Shown: positions 17,346 through 26,479, counted from the stretch's first letter. The stretch: 64,000 nucleotides of DNA from Poseidonibacter parvus (GCF_001956695.1 NZ_CP019070.1:496001-560000); one strand, 5' to 3'. Made by a program: numbers and translations. The notes: a model not told the origin generated them from the sequence alone.

Positions 17346-18767
17346 TTATCTTTCGTGTCTTGCATTTTTTGATGTAGTTAATAAATCTTTTATTAAGTAC
17401 ACAAAACCTATGAAAGTCATTACACCTGTTGCTAATCTCCATCCTAGACCTTGTACAAACCATACCATGTCTTGAGATACAAAGAATGCTTCCCATGTTG
17501 CTCCCATTTGAGCACGTTCAACTAATACTTGACCATATCCAGCTACTGTTAAAGAAACAGTCATTCCTAAAACACCAAATGTGATTAAGAAAATCGCCAT
17601 TTTAGATTCAAATGTAGCTTTCATAACTTTAATTCCATTTTTACCTTGAACACCAAGATAGAACATACCAATTAAAATAGTTGCATAAGCTCCAAAGAAC
17701 GCTAAGTGACCGTGAGCTGATGTAAACTGTGTACCGTGTGTATAAATATTAACTTGTGGTAATGTATGGAAGAATCCCCAAACACCAGCTCCTAAGAAGT
17801 TACCAAAAGCATTTGTAACAAACCATGCAAAAGCAGGTGAGTTATTCATTGTTTTTTCACCAGATTGTGCGCCTTCTTTAATTCCAGTCTCTTTACCCCA
17901 GTCATAAACAACGTGTACAAACATAGCTACTAAAGGAACAGGTTCAAGTGCAGAGAATAATGCTCCAATTTCCCACCAGTACTCAGGAGTACCAATCCAG
18001 AAATAGTGATGACCCATACCTAAGATACCAGATCCAAATAACATAGCTACTTCAATCCATAACCACATTTCAACTACTTCTCTTCTTGCACCAATGATTT
18101 TGATTAATCCATAAGATAATAAACAACCAACAAATACTTCCCAAGTTGCTTCAACCCATAAGTGAATTACCCACCACCACCAGTACTGATCCATAGAAAT
18201 GTTATCAGTAAAGAACATACCAGCTAGATATAAACCAGCAAGTGCTAAAACATCTGCCATTAATACAGTAACAATACCTGTTTGTTTACCTTTCATTGCA
18301 GTTGCAAAAAGGTTAAAAACAAATACTAAAACAACAACAACAATACCGATATCAGCCCATCTTGGAGCTTCAATGTATTCTCTACCTTCGTTAATAAACC
18401 AAATAGTAGATTCAGTTGCAGGTCCAATTTGAACTAGAATATATACTAAAACAACTACAGTAACAGCTGCTGTTAAAATATAAAAAGCTAATTTACCAAT
18501 TGCAATACCAACAGTTTCAATACCAGTTTCTTCAGGTAAAAGGTAATAAACAGAACCAATCATTGCATATAACATCCAAACAACAAGTGCATTAATATGT
18601 ACCATTCTAGCTACTGAAAAATCAAAGATTTCAAAAAGAAAACTTGGATATAAGAATTGAGTGGCTGCAATAAGCCCCATTAATAATTGTGCACCAAATA
18701 AAATAGCTGCAACTACAAAATAGTTAATCGCTAATTTTTGAGATTCAAATTTTAAATTATTTTCCAT
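17346..18767 (-). CDS. norB: Nitric oxide reductase large subunit NorB
   Basis: 473 residues with about twelve membrane helices, a member of the heme-copper oxidase superfamily. It reduces two NO to N2O at a heme b3/non-heme iron site. Visible marks are the metal-binding His and Glu in HLWVEATWEVFVGCLL, the His pair in MGHHYFWIG, EIGALFSALEPVPLV and HGHLAFFGAYATI. Its length is that of cytochrome c dependent NorB, not the longer quinol-dependent qNor. The start overlaps norC by 11 bases. Confidence 0.93.
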   Translation of the reverse strand: MENNLKFESQKLAINYFVVAAILFGAQLLMGLIAATQFLYPSFLFEIFDFSVARMVHINALVVWMLYAMIGSVYYLLPEETGIETVGIAIGKLAFYILTAAVTVVVLVYILVQIGPATESTIWFINEGREYIEAPRWADIGIVVVVLVFVFNLFATAMKGKQTGIVTVLMADVLALAGLYLAGMFFTDNISMDQYWWWWVIHLWVEATWEVFVGCLLSYGLIKIIGARREVVEMWLWIEVAMLFGSGILGMGHHYFWIGTPEYWWEIGALFSALEPVPLVAMFVHVVYDWGKETGIKEGAQSGEKTMNNSPAFAWFVTNAFGNFLGAGVWGFFHTLPQVNIYTHGTQFTSAHGHLAFFGAYATILIGMFYLGVQGKNGIKVMKATFESKMAIFLITFGVLGMTVSLTVAGYGQVLVERAQMGATWEAFFVSQDMVWFVQGLGWRLATGVMTFIGFVYLIKDLLTTSKNARHER

Positions 18768-19431
18768 GAATCGCTCCTGTTACTCCATCAGTTGACATTC
18801 TCGCAAAGTTTCTTGGGAAACCGTTTGTATCAATAGATGACATATGTTTTAAGAATGCTACAAGTCCCATAGCTTCTCTTTCAGTAATATCTAAATCCGG
18901 CATCATTCTTTCATGAGTTGGATATTGTGAAGGGTCTTGTAAAAATTTAGACATAGCTTCTTCTTTTGTAGTAGAATTAGTCATTCCTAAATATGGCCCA
19001 TTTGGTCCCCATGCTGGATCTAACCACGCTTTTGTTAAATCAGGAGCATAATAAGCACCATTTCCAAGTAAAGTATGACAGTTCATACAGTTTTTAGCTT
19101 GTGAACCTAATTTACCTAAGTGAAGTAACTCACGAGCTTCTTCTTCGCTCCAGTCATCTCTACCAAAGAATTTTTCTTTCTCACCAATAACTGGCACCTC
19201 ATGACCTCTTTTTGTATCCATTTCGTAAGTAATTTTGTAATTAATTACTGTTGGTCCTGGTACTCTTTTTGTAATACCAGCTTTAAGATCTTCATCTGTC
19301 CCCATACTAATTTGACCTAACGAATCAAATGTTAACCAAATTAATAATATTGAAGCAAAACCAGTTACCCACGCTGCTGATCTTCTCCAAAAAGGAATAC
19401 TCGTCCATACTGAAACAACTTTTTTTGACAC
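18757..19431 (-). CDS. norC: Nitric oxide reductase cytochrome c subunit NorC
   Basis: 224 residues: an N-terminal membrane anchor (about residues 15-37), then a periplasmic cytochrome c domain with CMNCH near residue 115 in the typical NorC context NCMNCHTLLGNGAYYAPDL. The distal Met is in HERMMPDL. It feeds electrons from periplasmic cytochromes to NorB. The domain before the heme is longer than in Pseudomonas NorC. It overlaps norB and lies 18 nt after the 108-residue gene. Confidence 0.93.
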   Translation of the reverse strand: MSKKVVSVWTSIPFWRRSAAWVTGFASILLIWLTFDSLGQISMGTDEDLKAGITKRVPGPTVINYKITYEMDTKRGHEVPVIGEKEKFFGRDDWSEEEARELLHLGKLGSQAKNCMNCHTLLGNGAYYAPDLTKAWLDPAWGPNGPYLGMTNSTTKEEAMSKFLQDPSQYPTHERMMPDLDITEREAMGLVAFLKHMSSIDTNGFPRNFARMSTDGVTGAIHGK

Positions 19432-19449
19432 TTGTTCCTCCTAATTTTT

Positions 19450-19776
19450 TTACTGTTCGTATCTTTGTTCACTTCTAATATTCAAATAGTAGTAAAGGTG
19501 TGGAAGGATCAAATAACACACCATTGTTACCATTAATGCTTTTATAGTAAAAGCATTACTTTGAATAGTAGTAGCAACGTAATACATACAATATGTTTGT
19601 AAAGCCCAAAACATATATGCGAATGGCATATATACTGTTCTTATCTTCTCCATTTTCACTAGCGTATATATTGCTATGTAAAACAGTCCAAATAACAATA
19701 CAAATGAAGATGATAAAAATATAGGTAAGAAATCATCTAATGCAATTTCCGGTCTAATAATTAAAACAGGTTCCAT
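19450..19776 (-). CDS. Unknown three-helix membrane protein leading the nor-nir operon
   Basis: 108 residues, not recognised. Three hydrophobic helices (about 17-40, 50-68 and 75-96) and a basic, polar end RSEQRYEQ. It is the first gene behind the Fnr-type promoter, 18 nt before norC, so it is surely made with the NO reductase. It may be an assembly or accessory factor, comparable in position but not in sequence to NorE-type proteins. Confidence 0.62.
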   Translation of the reverse strand: MEPVLIIRPEIALDDFLPIFLSSSFVLLFGLFYIAIYTLVKMEKIRTVYMPFAYMFWALQTYCMYYVATTIQSNAFTIKALMVTMVCYLILPHLYYYLNIRSEQRYEQ

Positions 19777-19816
19777 ACTTCTTCTCCTCTTTTGTTAATA
19801 CAAGAACTATGGAAAA

Positions 19817-19858
19817 ATTTTAGTCTAAAGAGAGTATAAAAAAAATGATATATGTCAA
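19817..19858 (-). promoter_or_regulatory. Fnr-type promoter of the nor-nir operon
   Basis: Minus-strand TTGAC-ATAT-ATCAT (19858-19845), two mismatches from the Fnr consensus. Its centre is 29.5 bp from TAAAAT (19822-19817), the same distance as at the other sites of the island. Confidence 0.6.
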
Positions 19859-19893
19859 TTTTGAGTGAAATTTATAAGGAATTTAAATAAAAA

Positions 19894-19920
19894 AGTAAAT
19901 AGTTTTTAAAACTATTTACT
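19894..19920 (-). terminator. Terminator of the Crp/PilJ operon
   Basis: A 13-bp stem (19894-19906 with 19908-19920) over the stop of the PilJ-like gene, followed on the minus strand by a T-rich run. The loop must open a few pairs to form. Confidence 0.72.
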
Positions 19921-20926
19921 ATTGGTCTTTTTTAGGTTTACAAGCTTGTAAAAGCGTATTTAATTGGTCTTTTAAATTATTAAGTTTTTCTGTAGATTTT
20001 ATTAAGTCTTCATGTGATTGAATAACCATATCTTCGCTTTTATCTAGATAAGTTGAAAGATCTCCTGAATGCTTTAGTTCATCAATTATCTTATCAAACT
20101 CATCTGTAATTTCTTCAAGCTGTACTGAAGCATTTTGTGATTGTTCAATTGCTTCTTGTGAATAATTAACAGCTGAATTTATCTTATTAATAAAACAGTT
20201 AATAGTATCAGAAGCTTCTACAATCTCTTTTTCTGCTTCAATTTTCATTGGTTTTAATTCAGAAACATCAGATGTTTGAACTAATTCTTTAGAATATTGT
20301 AAAAACTTTTTTGCATTACTTTCCATTTTTCTTAATTGAATAAAACTATATATTATTAGAAGAATACTAAACAAGAAAAATAAGTATTGAATATATCTAA
20401 TAAAATCAGTTTTTTCCTCTGCGTGCAATGTATACAAAGTAACTAAGCTATCTACTTCATTTAAAAGTATATTATTTGTATTATGAATAGTGTTTATAAT
20501 ATCTTTTATTTTTTGTTCATTATTTGTTTGTTTATCCATTGTATATTTTTTAAAATTATTTATCTCTAAATAAAAATCATCCCAAAGTTTTTGTATTTTA
20601 GAAATTTGATTTGAAATTACTTCTGTAGGAGATTTTTCAATACCAATTAAAGTATTTCCATCTTTTAAAGAGTTTAGATTATATATAAATTCAATAGTTG
20701 CCATATCAAGTTCATTAAAAGAATAGTGCTTATTATGATAAGTATAAAAAATATTTTTAGAAATCTTTTGAGTAAGCATTCTTTCTTTTCCTGCAAGATT
20801 TATAATCAAGGCATCTTTTTTATTTTTTTCACTAAGATAAATAGTTGTATTAATTATACTTAGCATTAATAGTATGAATAAAATTCCTAGTAGTTTAATT
20901 TTTCTGCTTATTGTATTTGTTTTCAT
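19919..20926 (-). CDS. NarX/PilJ-type sensory membrane protein without kinase domain
   Basis: 335 residues. A first membrane helix (about 12-30), then a periplasmic four-helix domain with INLAGKERMLTQKISKN, the P-box-like motif of the PilJ/NarX sensory domain that binds nitrate or nitrite in NarX. A second membrane helix (about 177-197) is followed by a cytoplasmic coiled coil. There is no His kinase, chemoreceptor tip or other output domain, so the signal must pass through a partner. It overlaps the upstream Crp/Fnr-type gene by 4 bases, which suggests the two work as a pair. Sensing of nitrogen oxides is inferred. Confidence 0.76.
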   Translation of the reverse strand: MKTNTISRKIKLLGILFILLMLSIINTTIYLSEKNKKDALIINLAGKERMLTQKISKNIFYTYHNKHYSFNELDMATIEFIYNLNSLKDGNTLIGIEKSPTEVISNQISKIQKLWDDFYLEINNFKKYTMDKQTNNEQKIKDIINTIHNTNNILLNEVDSLVTLYTLHAEEKTDFIRYIQYLFFLFSILLIIYSFIQLRKMESNAKKFLQYSKELVQTSDVSELKPMKIEAEKEIVEASDTINCFINKINSAVNYSQEAIEQSQNASVQLEEITDEFDKIIDELKHSGDLSTYLDKSEDMVIQSHEDLIKSTEKLNNLKDQLNTLLQACKPKKDQ

Positions 20927-21588
20927 ATTCCAACTCCTGTGAAGATATTCTCTAAAGAAGTTTTATTTGTAATTATTACTTCACCATTATCAATTTGTAT
21001 TGTTCCATTTCTTGATAGCTTTTTTAATACTCTAGATAGAGTTTCAGGTTGTATATGTAGCATAAAAGAGACTTCTTGACGTTTAAGTTTATTAAACATT
21101 TCAAGATCTTGATTTAACATAAAAGCTACTTTTGAAGTAGCATCAAATACAAGCTCTCTATTTAAAATACATTGTAATTGATGAGTTTTATCTAGTAATA
21201 TTTCCATAAGCTCTGTTGTTAAAATATTTTTAGATAAAAAATTCTCTTGGAACTGTTTAAAGTCAATTGATAAGACAAGTGAATCTTTTACAAACTCAGC
21301 ATTTGAAAAACAATATATATCATGATTCTTAATCGATGATAACTCAGATATCATAGAGTTTTTATATATATGATAAAGAAAAATTTCATTATCGAACTTA
21401 TCTAATTTGAATATTTTTAGTAATCCAGAAACTAAAAAAAGTATATTTTGTTTAGTTTCACTTTCATAGTATAAAATAGAGTCTTTTTCATATTTTGAAA
21501 TACTTGATATTGAAGCAATCTGTTCTTTTTGCATTTCATCTAAAGTATGGAAAAAACTTATCTCATTTATAGTTTCTTGTATGGTCAA
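20923..21588 (-). CDS. Crp/Fnr-family transcription regulator
   Basis: 221 residues with a cyclic-nucleotide-binding-like domain (about 10-120) and a winged helix whose recognition helix reads QPETLSRVLKK, again with E-x-x-S-R. No Fe-S cysteines at the N terminus. The start is TTG with AGGAA six bases upstream; no Met occurs before residue 19. It lies beside the nor-nir operon and is coupled to the PilJ-like protein. Together with the 9151 regulator it gives the island two Crp/Fnr proteins; which one binds which site is not clear. Confidence 0.8.
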   Translation of the reverse strand: MTIQETINEISFFHTLDEMQKEQIASISSISKYEKDSILYYESETKQNILFLVSGLLKIFKLDKFDNEIFLYHIYKNSMISELSSIKNHDIYCFSNAEFVKDSLVLSIDFKQFQENFLSKNILTTELMEILLDKTHQLQCILNRELVFDATSKVAFMLNQDLEMFNKLKRQEVSFMLHIQPETLSRVLKKLSRNGTIQIDNGEVIITNKTSLENIFTGVGI

Positions 21589-21675
21589 GGTATTCCTAAC
21601 TTATTGTTTTATTTAAGCAATTCTATATTATCCTTTTGTAAAAGTATATTAAACAATAAAATAAGGTTATTTAAA

Positions 21676-22593
21676 ATGAATTTTAAAAAGTATATTAAAG
21701 CAGTTGGAACTGGTCCTAAAGGTAATAGAGAATTAGAAGAAGATGAAGTAATTAATGCAGTAGAAGCAATCTTAGAAAACAAAGTTACACAAAGCCAAAT
21801 AGGAGCTTTTTTAATTGGATGGCGAACAAAACTTGAGACAAATGAAGAACTAACAGCTGCTGTAAAAGCTTTAAAAAGATACATGAAGTTTAGCAAAGTT
21901 GAGAATTCATTAGAATTAGGATATTCGTTTGATGGTAGAACTAATAATCCATTTTTATTTCCTTTATATGAAAATATATTAAAAGAATTTCATGAAAAAA
22001 ATAAAGATATAAGGGAATTAAATCTAATTATTTCAGGGGATTTACTACAACCTGCAAAAAATGGAATTACAACAAAAGAAATATTTGAATCTCTTGACCT
22101 AAAGCAACACGTATACTTTTTCAATAGGATAGAATACTTAAAAGAGTTAAGTGATATAACGCCTTTAAGACATGAATTAGGATTAAGAACTGTATTTAAT
22201 ACAGTTGAGAAGTTATTAAATCCTGCTCAAAGTGAATATGGAGTTACAACAGCTTTTCATAAACCCTATGTAAAAAAATATTTAGCAATGTTTAAAGAAT
22301 ATTATAAAGAAGTTCTAGTTGTAAAAGCTAGTGAAGGAAGTCCTGAGGTATTTAAAGATGGAAAATACTGGAAAGAAGTAAATGGAGAAATCCAAGAATT
22401 TCCTTTTTCATTAAAAGATTTTGGAATTTCATATGATAAAACGTATGATAAAATTTCTTTAGAAGAAGCCTTAGAGATAGTTAAAAATCCAGATGAAGAG
22501 ATTATAAAACTTGCAAAGTTTAATATTGCTCTTTATTTAGTATTTGCCAAAAGAGTTGATAGTTTAGAAGAAGCTTGGGAAAGGTTAAATTAA
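21676..22593 (+). CDS. TrpD2/YbiB-like phosphoribosyltransferase-fold protein
   Basis: 305 residues when started at Met 21676, which has AAGG upstream; a longer frame from 21547 would run through the promoter of the divergent regulator. The N-terminal helical domain (ELEEDEVINAVEAILENKVTQSQIGAFLIGWRTK) is that of nucleoside phosphorylase/anthranilate phosphoribosyltransferase class III proteins. The phosphate loop of true TrpD (GTGGD) is not seen; the place has GYSFDGRTNNPF. It is thus more like the DNA-binding TrpD2 group than a Trp pathway enzyme. It lies 59 nt before moaA. Confidence 0.66.
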   Translation: MNFKKYIKAVGTGPKGNRELEEDEVINAVEAILENKVTQSQIGAFLIGWRTKLETNEELTAAVKALKRYMKFSKVENSLELGYSFDGRTNNPFLFPLYENILKEFHEKNKDIRELNLIISGDLLQPAKNGITTKEIFESLDLKQHVYFFNRIEYLKELSDITPLRHELGLRTVFNTVEKLLNPAQSEYGVTTAFHKPYVKKYLAMFKEYYKEVLVVKASEGSPEVFKDGKYWKEVNGEIQEFPFSLKDFGISYDKTYDKISLEEALEIVKNPDEEIIKLAKFNIALYLVFAKRVDSLEEAWERLN

Positions 22594-22652
22594 TTTGACC
22601 TTTTTAAGTTAAATTATATTAATCTTGCAAGTTAAGAATAGAAGGAAAAAAT

Positions 22653-23624
22653 ATGTTAATAGATGGATATGGTAGAAAACACGACTACTTAAGAGTATCA
22701 GTTACAGAAAGATGTAATTTTAGATGCCAGTATTGTATGCCTGAGAAACCTTTTTCGTGGGTTCCTAAAGAGAATTTACTTTCATATGAAGATTTATTTA
22801 AATTTATAAGTGCATCAATAGATGAGGGTATAAAAAAAGTAAGAATTACAGGTGGTGAACCACTTTTAAGAGAAGGTTTAGATACTTTTATAAAAATGGT
22901 TTTTGATTATAAAAATGATATAGATTTAGCATTAACAACTAATGCTTTTTTACTTCCAAATGCAGCTCAAAAATTAAAAGATGCAGGATTAAAAAGAATT
23001 AATATTTCATTAGATACCTTAAGACCTGATGTAGCAGCAAAAATTGCACAAAAAGATGTTTTAAAAACAGTTTTAAAAGGTATTCAAGCAGCAGATGATG
23101 CAGGATTAAAAATCAAAATAAATTGTGTTCCAATTAAAGGAATTAATGATCAAGAGATTGTTGAGGTATTGGATTTTTGTAAAGAACGTGGTTATGTTAT
23201 CAGATTCATTGAATTTATGGAAAACAACCATGCAAAAGATGGAGCTAAAGGTTTAACTTCTGATGAAATGAAAGAGATTATTTCAAGAAAATATAAAAAC
23301 TTCAAAGAAGTTCCAAGAGATACAAGCTCACCTGCACAATATTATGAATTAGAAGATGGATATCAATTTGGTATTATCGAACCTCATAAAGATGATTTTT
23401 GTTCAGCATGTAATAGAATTAGACTTACTTCGGAAGGTTACTTAATTCCATGTTTATATTTTGAAGATGCAATGAGTATCAAAGAAGCAGTTCAAAATGA
23501 TAGAATTGATGAAGCTGTTGAAATCTTGAAAAAAGTATTAGCTGGTAAACCTGAAAAAAATAAATGGTCAGTTGATGATGGTAATGAAGTATCAACTAGA
23601 GCCTTCTATGAAACAGGTGGATGA
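22653..23624 (+). CDS. moaA: GTP 3',8-cyclase MoaA (molybdenum cofactor)
   Basis: 323 residues. The N-terminal radical SAM motif is CNFRCQYC (Cys21, 25, 28) with TGGEPLLR; the C-terminal cluster for GTP uses Cys in [19 protein letters not shown]. The chain ends in Gly-Gly, needed for activity in MoaA. It makes the first intermediate of molybdopterin, needed by enzymes such as periplasmic nitrate reductase, which is not in this window but fits the denitrifying lifestyle. Confidence 0.95.
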   Translation: MLIDGYGRKHDYLRVSVTERCNFRCQYCMPEKPFSWVPKENLLSYEDLFKFISASIDEGIKKVRITGGEPLLREGLDTFIKMVFDYKNDIDLALTTNAFLLPNAAQKLKDAGLKRINISLDTLRPDVAAKIAQKDVLKTVLKGIQAADDAGLKIKINCVPIKGINDQEIVEVLDFCKERGYVIRFIEFMENNHAKDGAKGLTSDEMKEIISRKYKNFKEVPRDTSSPAQYYELEDGYQFGIIEPHKDDFCSACNRIRLTSEGYLIPCLYFEDAMSIKEAVQNDRIDEAVEILKKVLAGKPEKNKWSVDDGNEVSTRAFYETGG

Positions 23625-23626
23625 TA

Positions 23627-23655
23627 TTAGATAAGTATTAAACATACTTATCTAA
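23627..23655. terminator. Hairpin between moaA and the convergent gene
   Basis: An 11-bp perfect stem (23627-23637 with 23645-23655) with a 7-nt loop. It lies between the moaA stop and the end of the 23638 gene and overlaps the latter. There is no strong T tail on either side. Confidence 0.45.
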
Positions 23656-24276
23656 AAGAGATGTTGTTCTATCTTTGTCTTTTTTATTAAAAGCATCGAT
23701 TCCTGCTCTTAGAAGCATTTCTTGATGTGTTTGTGGTATAAGATTTAAATCATTATATCTATCTTCTTCTCTACGTTTAAAATTATTCTCTGTATTTATT
23801 TCATTTACTCTTTGATCAATTTTAAAATCTTTTAAAAATAAATTTTTTTCTAGTAAATAAACAATTGCATAAATTTCAAAAGGGTCAATTTTTTGATTCT
23901 CTTTTTCTTCATTTATTGATTTCATCCAATATAATGTTGTAATTATGTCATGTGTAATATGATTAATTATATTTAAATTTTTTGCATAATCAATTATTTT
24001 GTATTCATTTACATTTAACCATCTATCTTTTAAATTTGTGCCTTTATCATTAAAGTTTTTTTTGTCATCAATTACATTATATAAATTTTTAATTCCGAAA
24101 TCTTCGATTCTTCTTTGGATATTTATTACAACAGCATTCCAAATAGCAAATAGGGAATAAGTGTATTTTTCTATTTTAATTAAATCATAAGCTTCTTTAA
24201 AAGAATAGTTTTCAGATTCACTTAAATTAAAACTTTTATCATTAGGATTTCTTAATATTTCTGGTGTATTAATCAT
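23638..24276 (-). CDS. Unknown soluble protein
   Basis: 212 residues, not recognised. No signal peptide or membrane helix. It is rich in Asn, Lys, Asp and Glu and looks mostly helical, with aromatic helices (EKYTYSLFAIWNAVVINIQRRIEDFG, HDIITTLYWMKSI). It is alone on its strand between moaA and rpsO. The base and codon use do not differ visibly from the neighbours. Confidence 0.6.
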   Translation of the reverse strand: MINTPEILRNPNDKSFNLSESENYSFKEAYDLIKIEKYTYSLFAIWNAVVINIQRRIEDFGIKNLYNVIDDKKNFNDKGTNLKDRWLNVNEYKIIDYAKNLNIINHITHDIITTLYWMKSINEEKENQKIDPFEIYAIVYLLEKNLFLKDFKIDQRVNEINTENNFKRREEDRYNDLNLIPQTHQEMLLRAGIDAFNKKDKDRTTSLLDKYV

Positions 24277-24392
24277 AGTAACCCTTTATTTTTTTGTATA
24301 AAAAATATTATAACATATTATTTAATAATATATTATAGTCTTATTTTAACTATTTTATAGTTCTATTTAACTTTTATTAAAGGAACTTTTAC

Positions 24393-24398
24393 TATAAT
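24393..24398 (+). promoter_or_regulatory. -10 element before rpsO
   Basis: A perfect TATAAT about 55 bases upstream of the rpsO start, preceded by T-rich DNA as usual for sigma-70 promoters of Campylobacterota, where a -35 box is often absent. Confidence 0.5.
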
Positions 24399-24453
24399 AC
24401 GCGTCCACTTACAAAAATTGAAGTGAAATACATATACCTATTAGGAGGTCATG

Positions 24454-24726
24454 ATGGCTTTAGATCAGGATTTAAAAGCAGAGATTGTTGCAAAATACGC
24501 AAAAAAAGACGGTGATACAGGTTCAGCACAAGTACAAATTGCTATATTAACTAAGCAAATTTCAGTATTAACTGAGCACTTAAAAACATTTAAAAAAGAC
24601 CACTCTTCAAGATTAGGACTTTTAAAAATGGTTGGAAAAAGAAAAAGACTTTTAAAATATTTAAGAAGAACTGACTTTGCAGGATTTACTGAATTAGTTG
24701 CTTCATTAGGAATTAGAGCTAAATAA
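24454..24726 (+). CDS. rpsO: 30S ribosomal protein S15
   Basis: 90 residues, the normal length of S15, with [45 protein letters not shown], the 16S rRNA-binding helices. It binds the central domain of 16S rRNA and begins platform assembly. Two Met codons are adjacent; the second (24454) has a better distance (5 nt) from the AGGAGG site. It is a single-gene unit with its own terminator. Confidence 0.97.
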   Translation: MALDQDLKAEIVAKYAKKDGDTGSAQVQIAILTKQISVLTEHLKTFKKDHSSRLGLLKMVGKRKRLLKYLRRTDFAGFTELVASLGIRAK

Positions 24727-24752
24727 TTTTAGTTTTCTAACTTCTTTAAAAA

Positions 24753-24785
24753 AGGTTTACAGTTTTACTGTAAGCCTTTTTTTTT
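24753..24785 (+). terminator. rpsO terminator
   Basis: A 10-bp stem with one G-T pair (24753-24762 with 24768-24777), 5-nt loop and a run of nine T. A classic Rho-independent terminator. Confidence 0.9.
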
Positions 24786-24881
24786 ACTCAAAAAATTAAA
24801 TTTTACAATTAATTCTTTAGAATAACGAATATTAATGATGTTTTATGTAAAATATAAACAATAAAATATGTCAGGATATAA

Positions 24882-25283
24882 ATGTTATTAACAAAAAAAA
24901 GTGAATATGCACTACTTTCTTTGATTTCAATTGCTAGAAGCGATGAACCAATTAACGTAGATGTATTATCAAAAGAATTAAATATATCAAAATCATTTTT
25001 AGCAAAAATTATGCAAAATTTAGCGAAGCACGAAATTGTAGTCTCTCATAGAGGGGTTAATGGTGGATTTGCTTTAAAAAAATCTTATGATCAAATTACT
25101 ATATTAGAAATTACAACAGCAGCAGAAGAAAAAGTACCTTCTGTTTTTGAATGTTCACCGTCAGTGAATTCTTGTCCAAGTCAAGTAGGAATGTTATGTA
25201 CTATTTGGCCTTTATTAAATAATTTACAAGCAAAAATTGATGGATTTTTAGGGGATTTAACTTTAAAAGATATTGCTTCATGA
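24882..25283 (+). CDS. Rrf2-family regulator with three conserved Cys
   Basis: 133 residues. The winged helix (about 1-60) has the usual SEYALLSLISIA start and SHRGVNGGFAL wing. Cys91, Cys98 and Cys106 lie where IscR and NsrR bind an Fe-S cluster, so it probably senses Fe-S status or nitric oxide. It overlaps the DHH phosphoesterase gene by 4 bases. With a denitrification island nearby an NsrR-like role is tempting, but the target is not shown. Confidence 0.82.
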   Translation: MLLTKKSEYALLSLISIARSDEPINVDVLSKELNISKSFLAKIMQNLAKHEIVVSHRGVNGGFALKKSYDQITILEITTAAEEKVPSVFECSPSVNSCPSQVGMLCTIWPLLNNLQAKIDGFLGDLTLKDIAS

Positions 25284-26341
25284 CTCTATTTCATATTTCA
25301 CATACAGATTTAGATGGATATGGATGTCAATTAATTACTAAAGAGATGCTTCGTTTAGAACATTTTAAAGAAGCTTTCTTTTACAATGCAAATTATGGTC
25401 AAGAAGTTAAGTTAACTATTAAAAAAGTTTTAAAACAAATAGAAGATTATAAAGAAGAAGAGATTTTTCTATTAATTTCAGATTTAAATTTAACTACTCA
25501 AGAATCAAAAGATTTAGATAAAAATATAAATGAATTAAATGAAAATGGTTTTAATATAAAGTTACAGGTTCTAGACCATCATGCAACTGGACAAAAAAGT
25601 GCAGACATGTATCATTGGTACTATTTAGATATAAATAGATGTGCTACAAAAATTGTATATGATTATATGTGTGAAGAGTATAATGCTTTTAATTGCGATG
25701 AAAGAGCATGGCTTTCTCCTTTAGTAGATGCAATTAATGCTGTTGATATTTGGCTGGATCATGAAATTAAAAACTTTGAGTTTGGTAAAGTTTTATTAAT
25801 GATGGTTTCAAAAGCAAGAGAGGTAAATAATATACTTTTTGCTGATCTAAATAGAGAATATAGAATTTACTTATTAAAAGAAGCTTGTAAATATTTAGAG
25901 AAAAGAGATGGAAATATCTTACTTGATAATGCTCTTCATTCTATGAAGAAAGAGTTTTTAAAGCTAGATAAAAAAGATGATACACTAGATAACTTATCGG
26001 CTAAGTTTTTAGTAAAATCACTTGCTGATATTAAAGATAAATTAACAATTACATACAAAGGTCATAAAGGACTTTTAACATATTGTTTAGGTTCTATTTC
26101 TATTCCAGCAAATGCATTTTTAAAAGCAAATACAGATTTTGATTTTTTTATTGATGTTGGAAGAAAAGGTAATTCTAGCTTTAGAGCTGATGGAAAAGTT
26201 GATGTTGCACAAATGGCAGCTAAGCTTGCAAAAGGTGGAGGTCATGTAAATGCTTCTGGTGCAAAATTCCTTGATTTTAAAGAAACTATCAATTATGAAG
26301 ATGTAAAAACTTATGTACAAGGAAAATTAGACAAAATCTAA
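25280..26341 (+). CDS. DHH/DHHA1 phosphoesterase
   Basis: 353 residues. Metal-binding motifs are HTDLDGYGCQ near residue 8, the ISDLN Asp, and LDHHATG near residue 105. A DHHA1 domain at the end has KGGGHVNASGAKF. The family cleaves small nucleotides (nanoRNA, cyclic dinucleotides, pAp). This group is common in Campylobacterota; the exact substrate is not known to me. It is coupled by a 4-base overlap to the Rrf2 gene. Confidence 0.82.
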   Translation: MTLFHISHTDLDGYGCQLITKEMLRLEHFKEAFFYNANYGQEVKLTIKKVLKQIEDYKEEEIFLLISDLNLTTQESKDLDKNINELNENGFNIKLQVLDHHATGQKSADMYHWYYLDINRCATKIVYDYMCEEYNAFNCDERAWLSPLVDAINAVDIWLDHEIKNFEFGKVLLMMVSKAREVNNILFADLNREYRIYLLKEACKYLEKRDGNILLDNALHSMKKEFLKLDKKDDTLDNLSAKFLVKSLADIKDKLTITYKGHKGLLTYCLGSISIPANAFLKANTDFDFFIDVGRKGNSSFRADGKVDVAQMAAKLAKGGGHVNASGAKFLDFKETINYEDVKTYVQGKLDKI

Positions 26342-26351
26342 TTTTCCTTTT
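26321..26351 (+). terminator. Terminator over the end of the DHH gene
   Basis: A perfect 10-bp stem, GGAAAATTAG (26321-26330) with CTAATTTTCC (26338-26347), with a 7-nt loop and a short T run. It includes the stop codon of the DHH gene. Confidence 0.75.
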
Positions 26352-26479
26352 CCCCCTTTAAACCCCTATTTTAAACCCTTCCTTCTATACTAAAACTTTT
26401 TATATTTTTTAGGATGTAAAAATTAAATACTGTGATATAATTCAAAAAGTTTAATACACTAATCAACTAAAGAGAAAAA

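Noticed and set aside
21547-21675. N-terminal extension of the TrpD2-like protein
   Set aside because: It overlaps the start of the divergent Crp/Fnr gene in antisense and has no similarity to the family; the Met at 21676 fits the family start.
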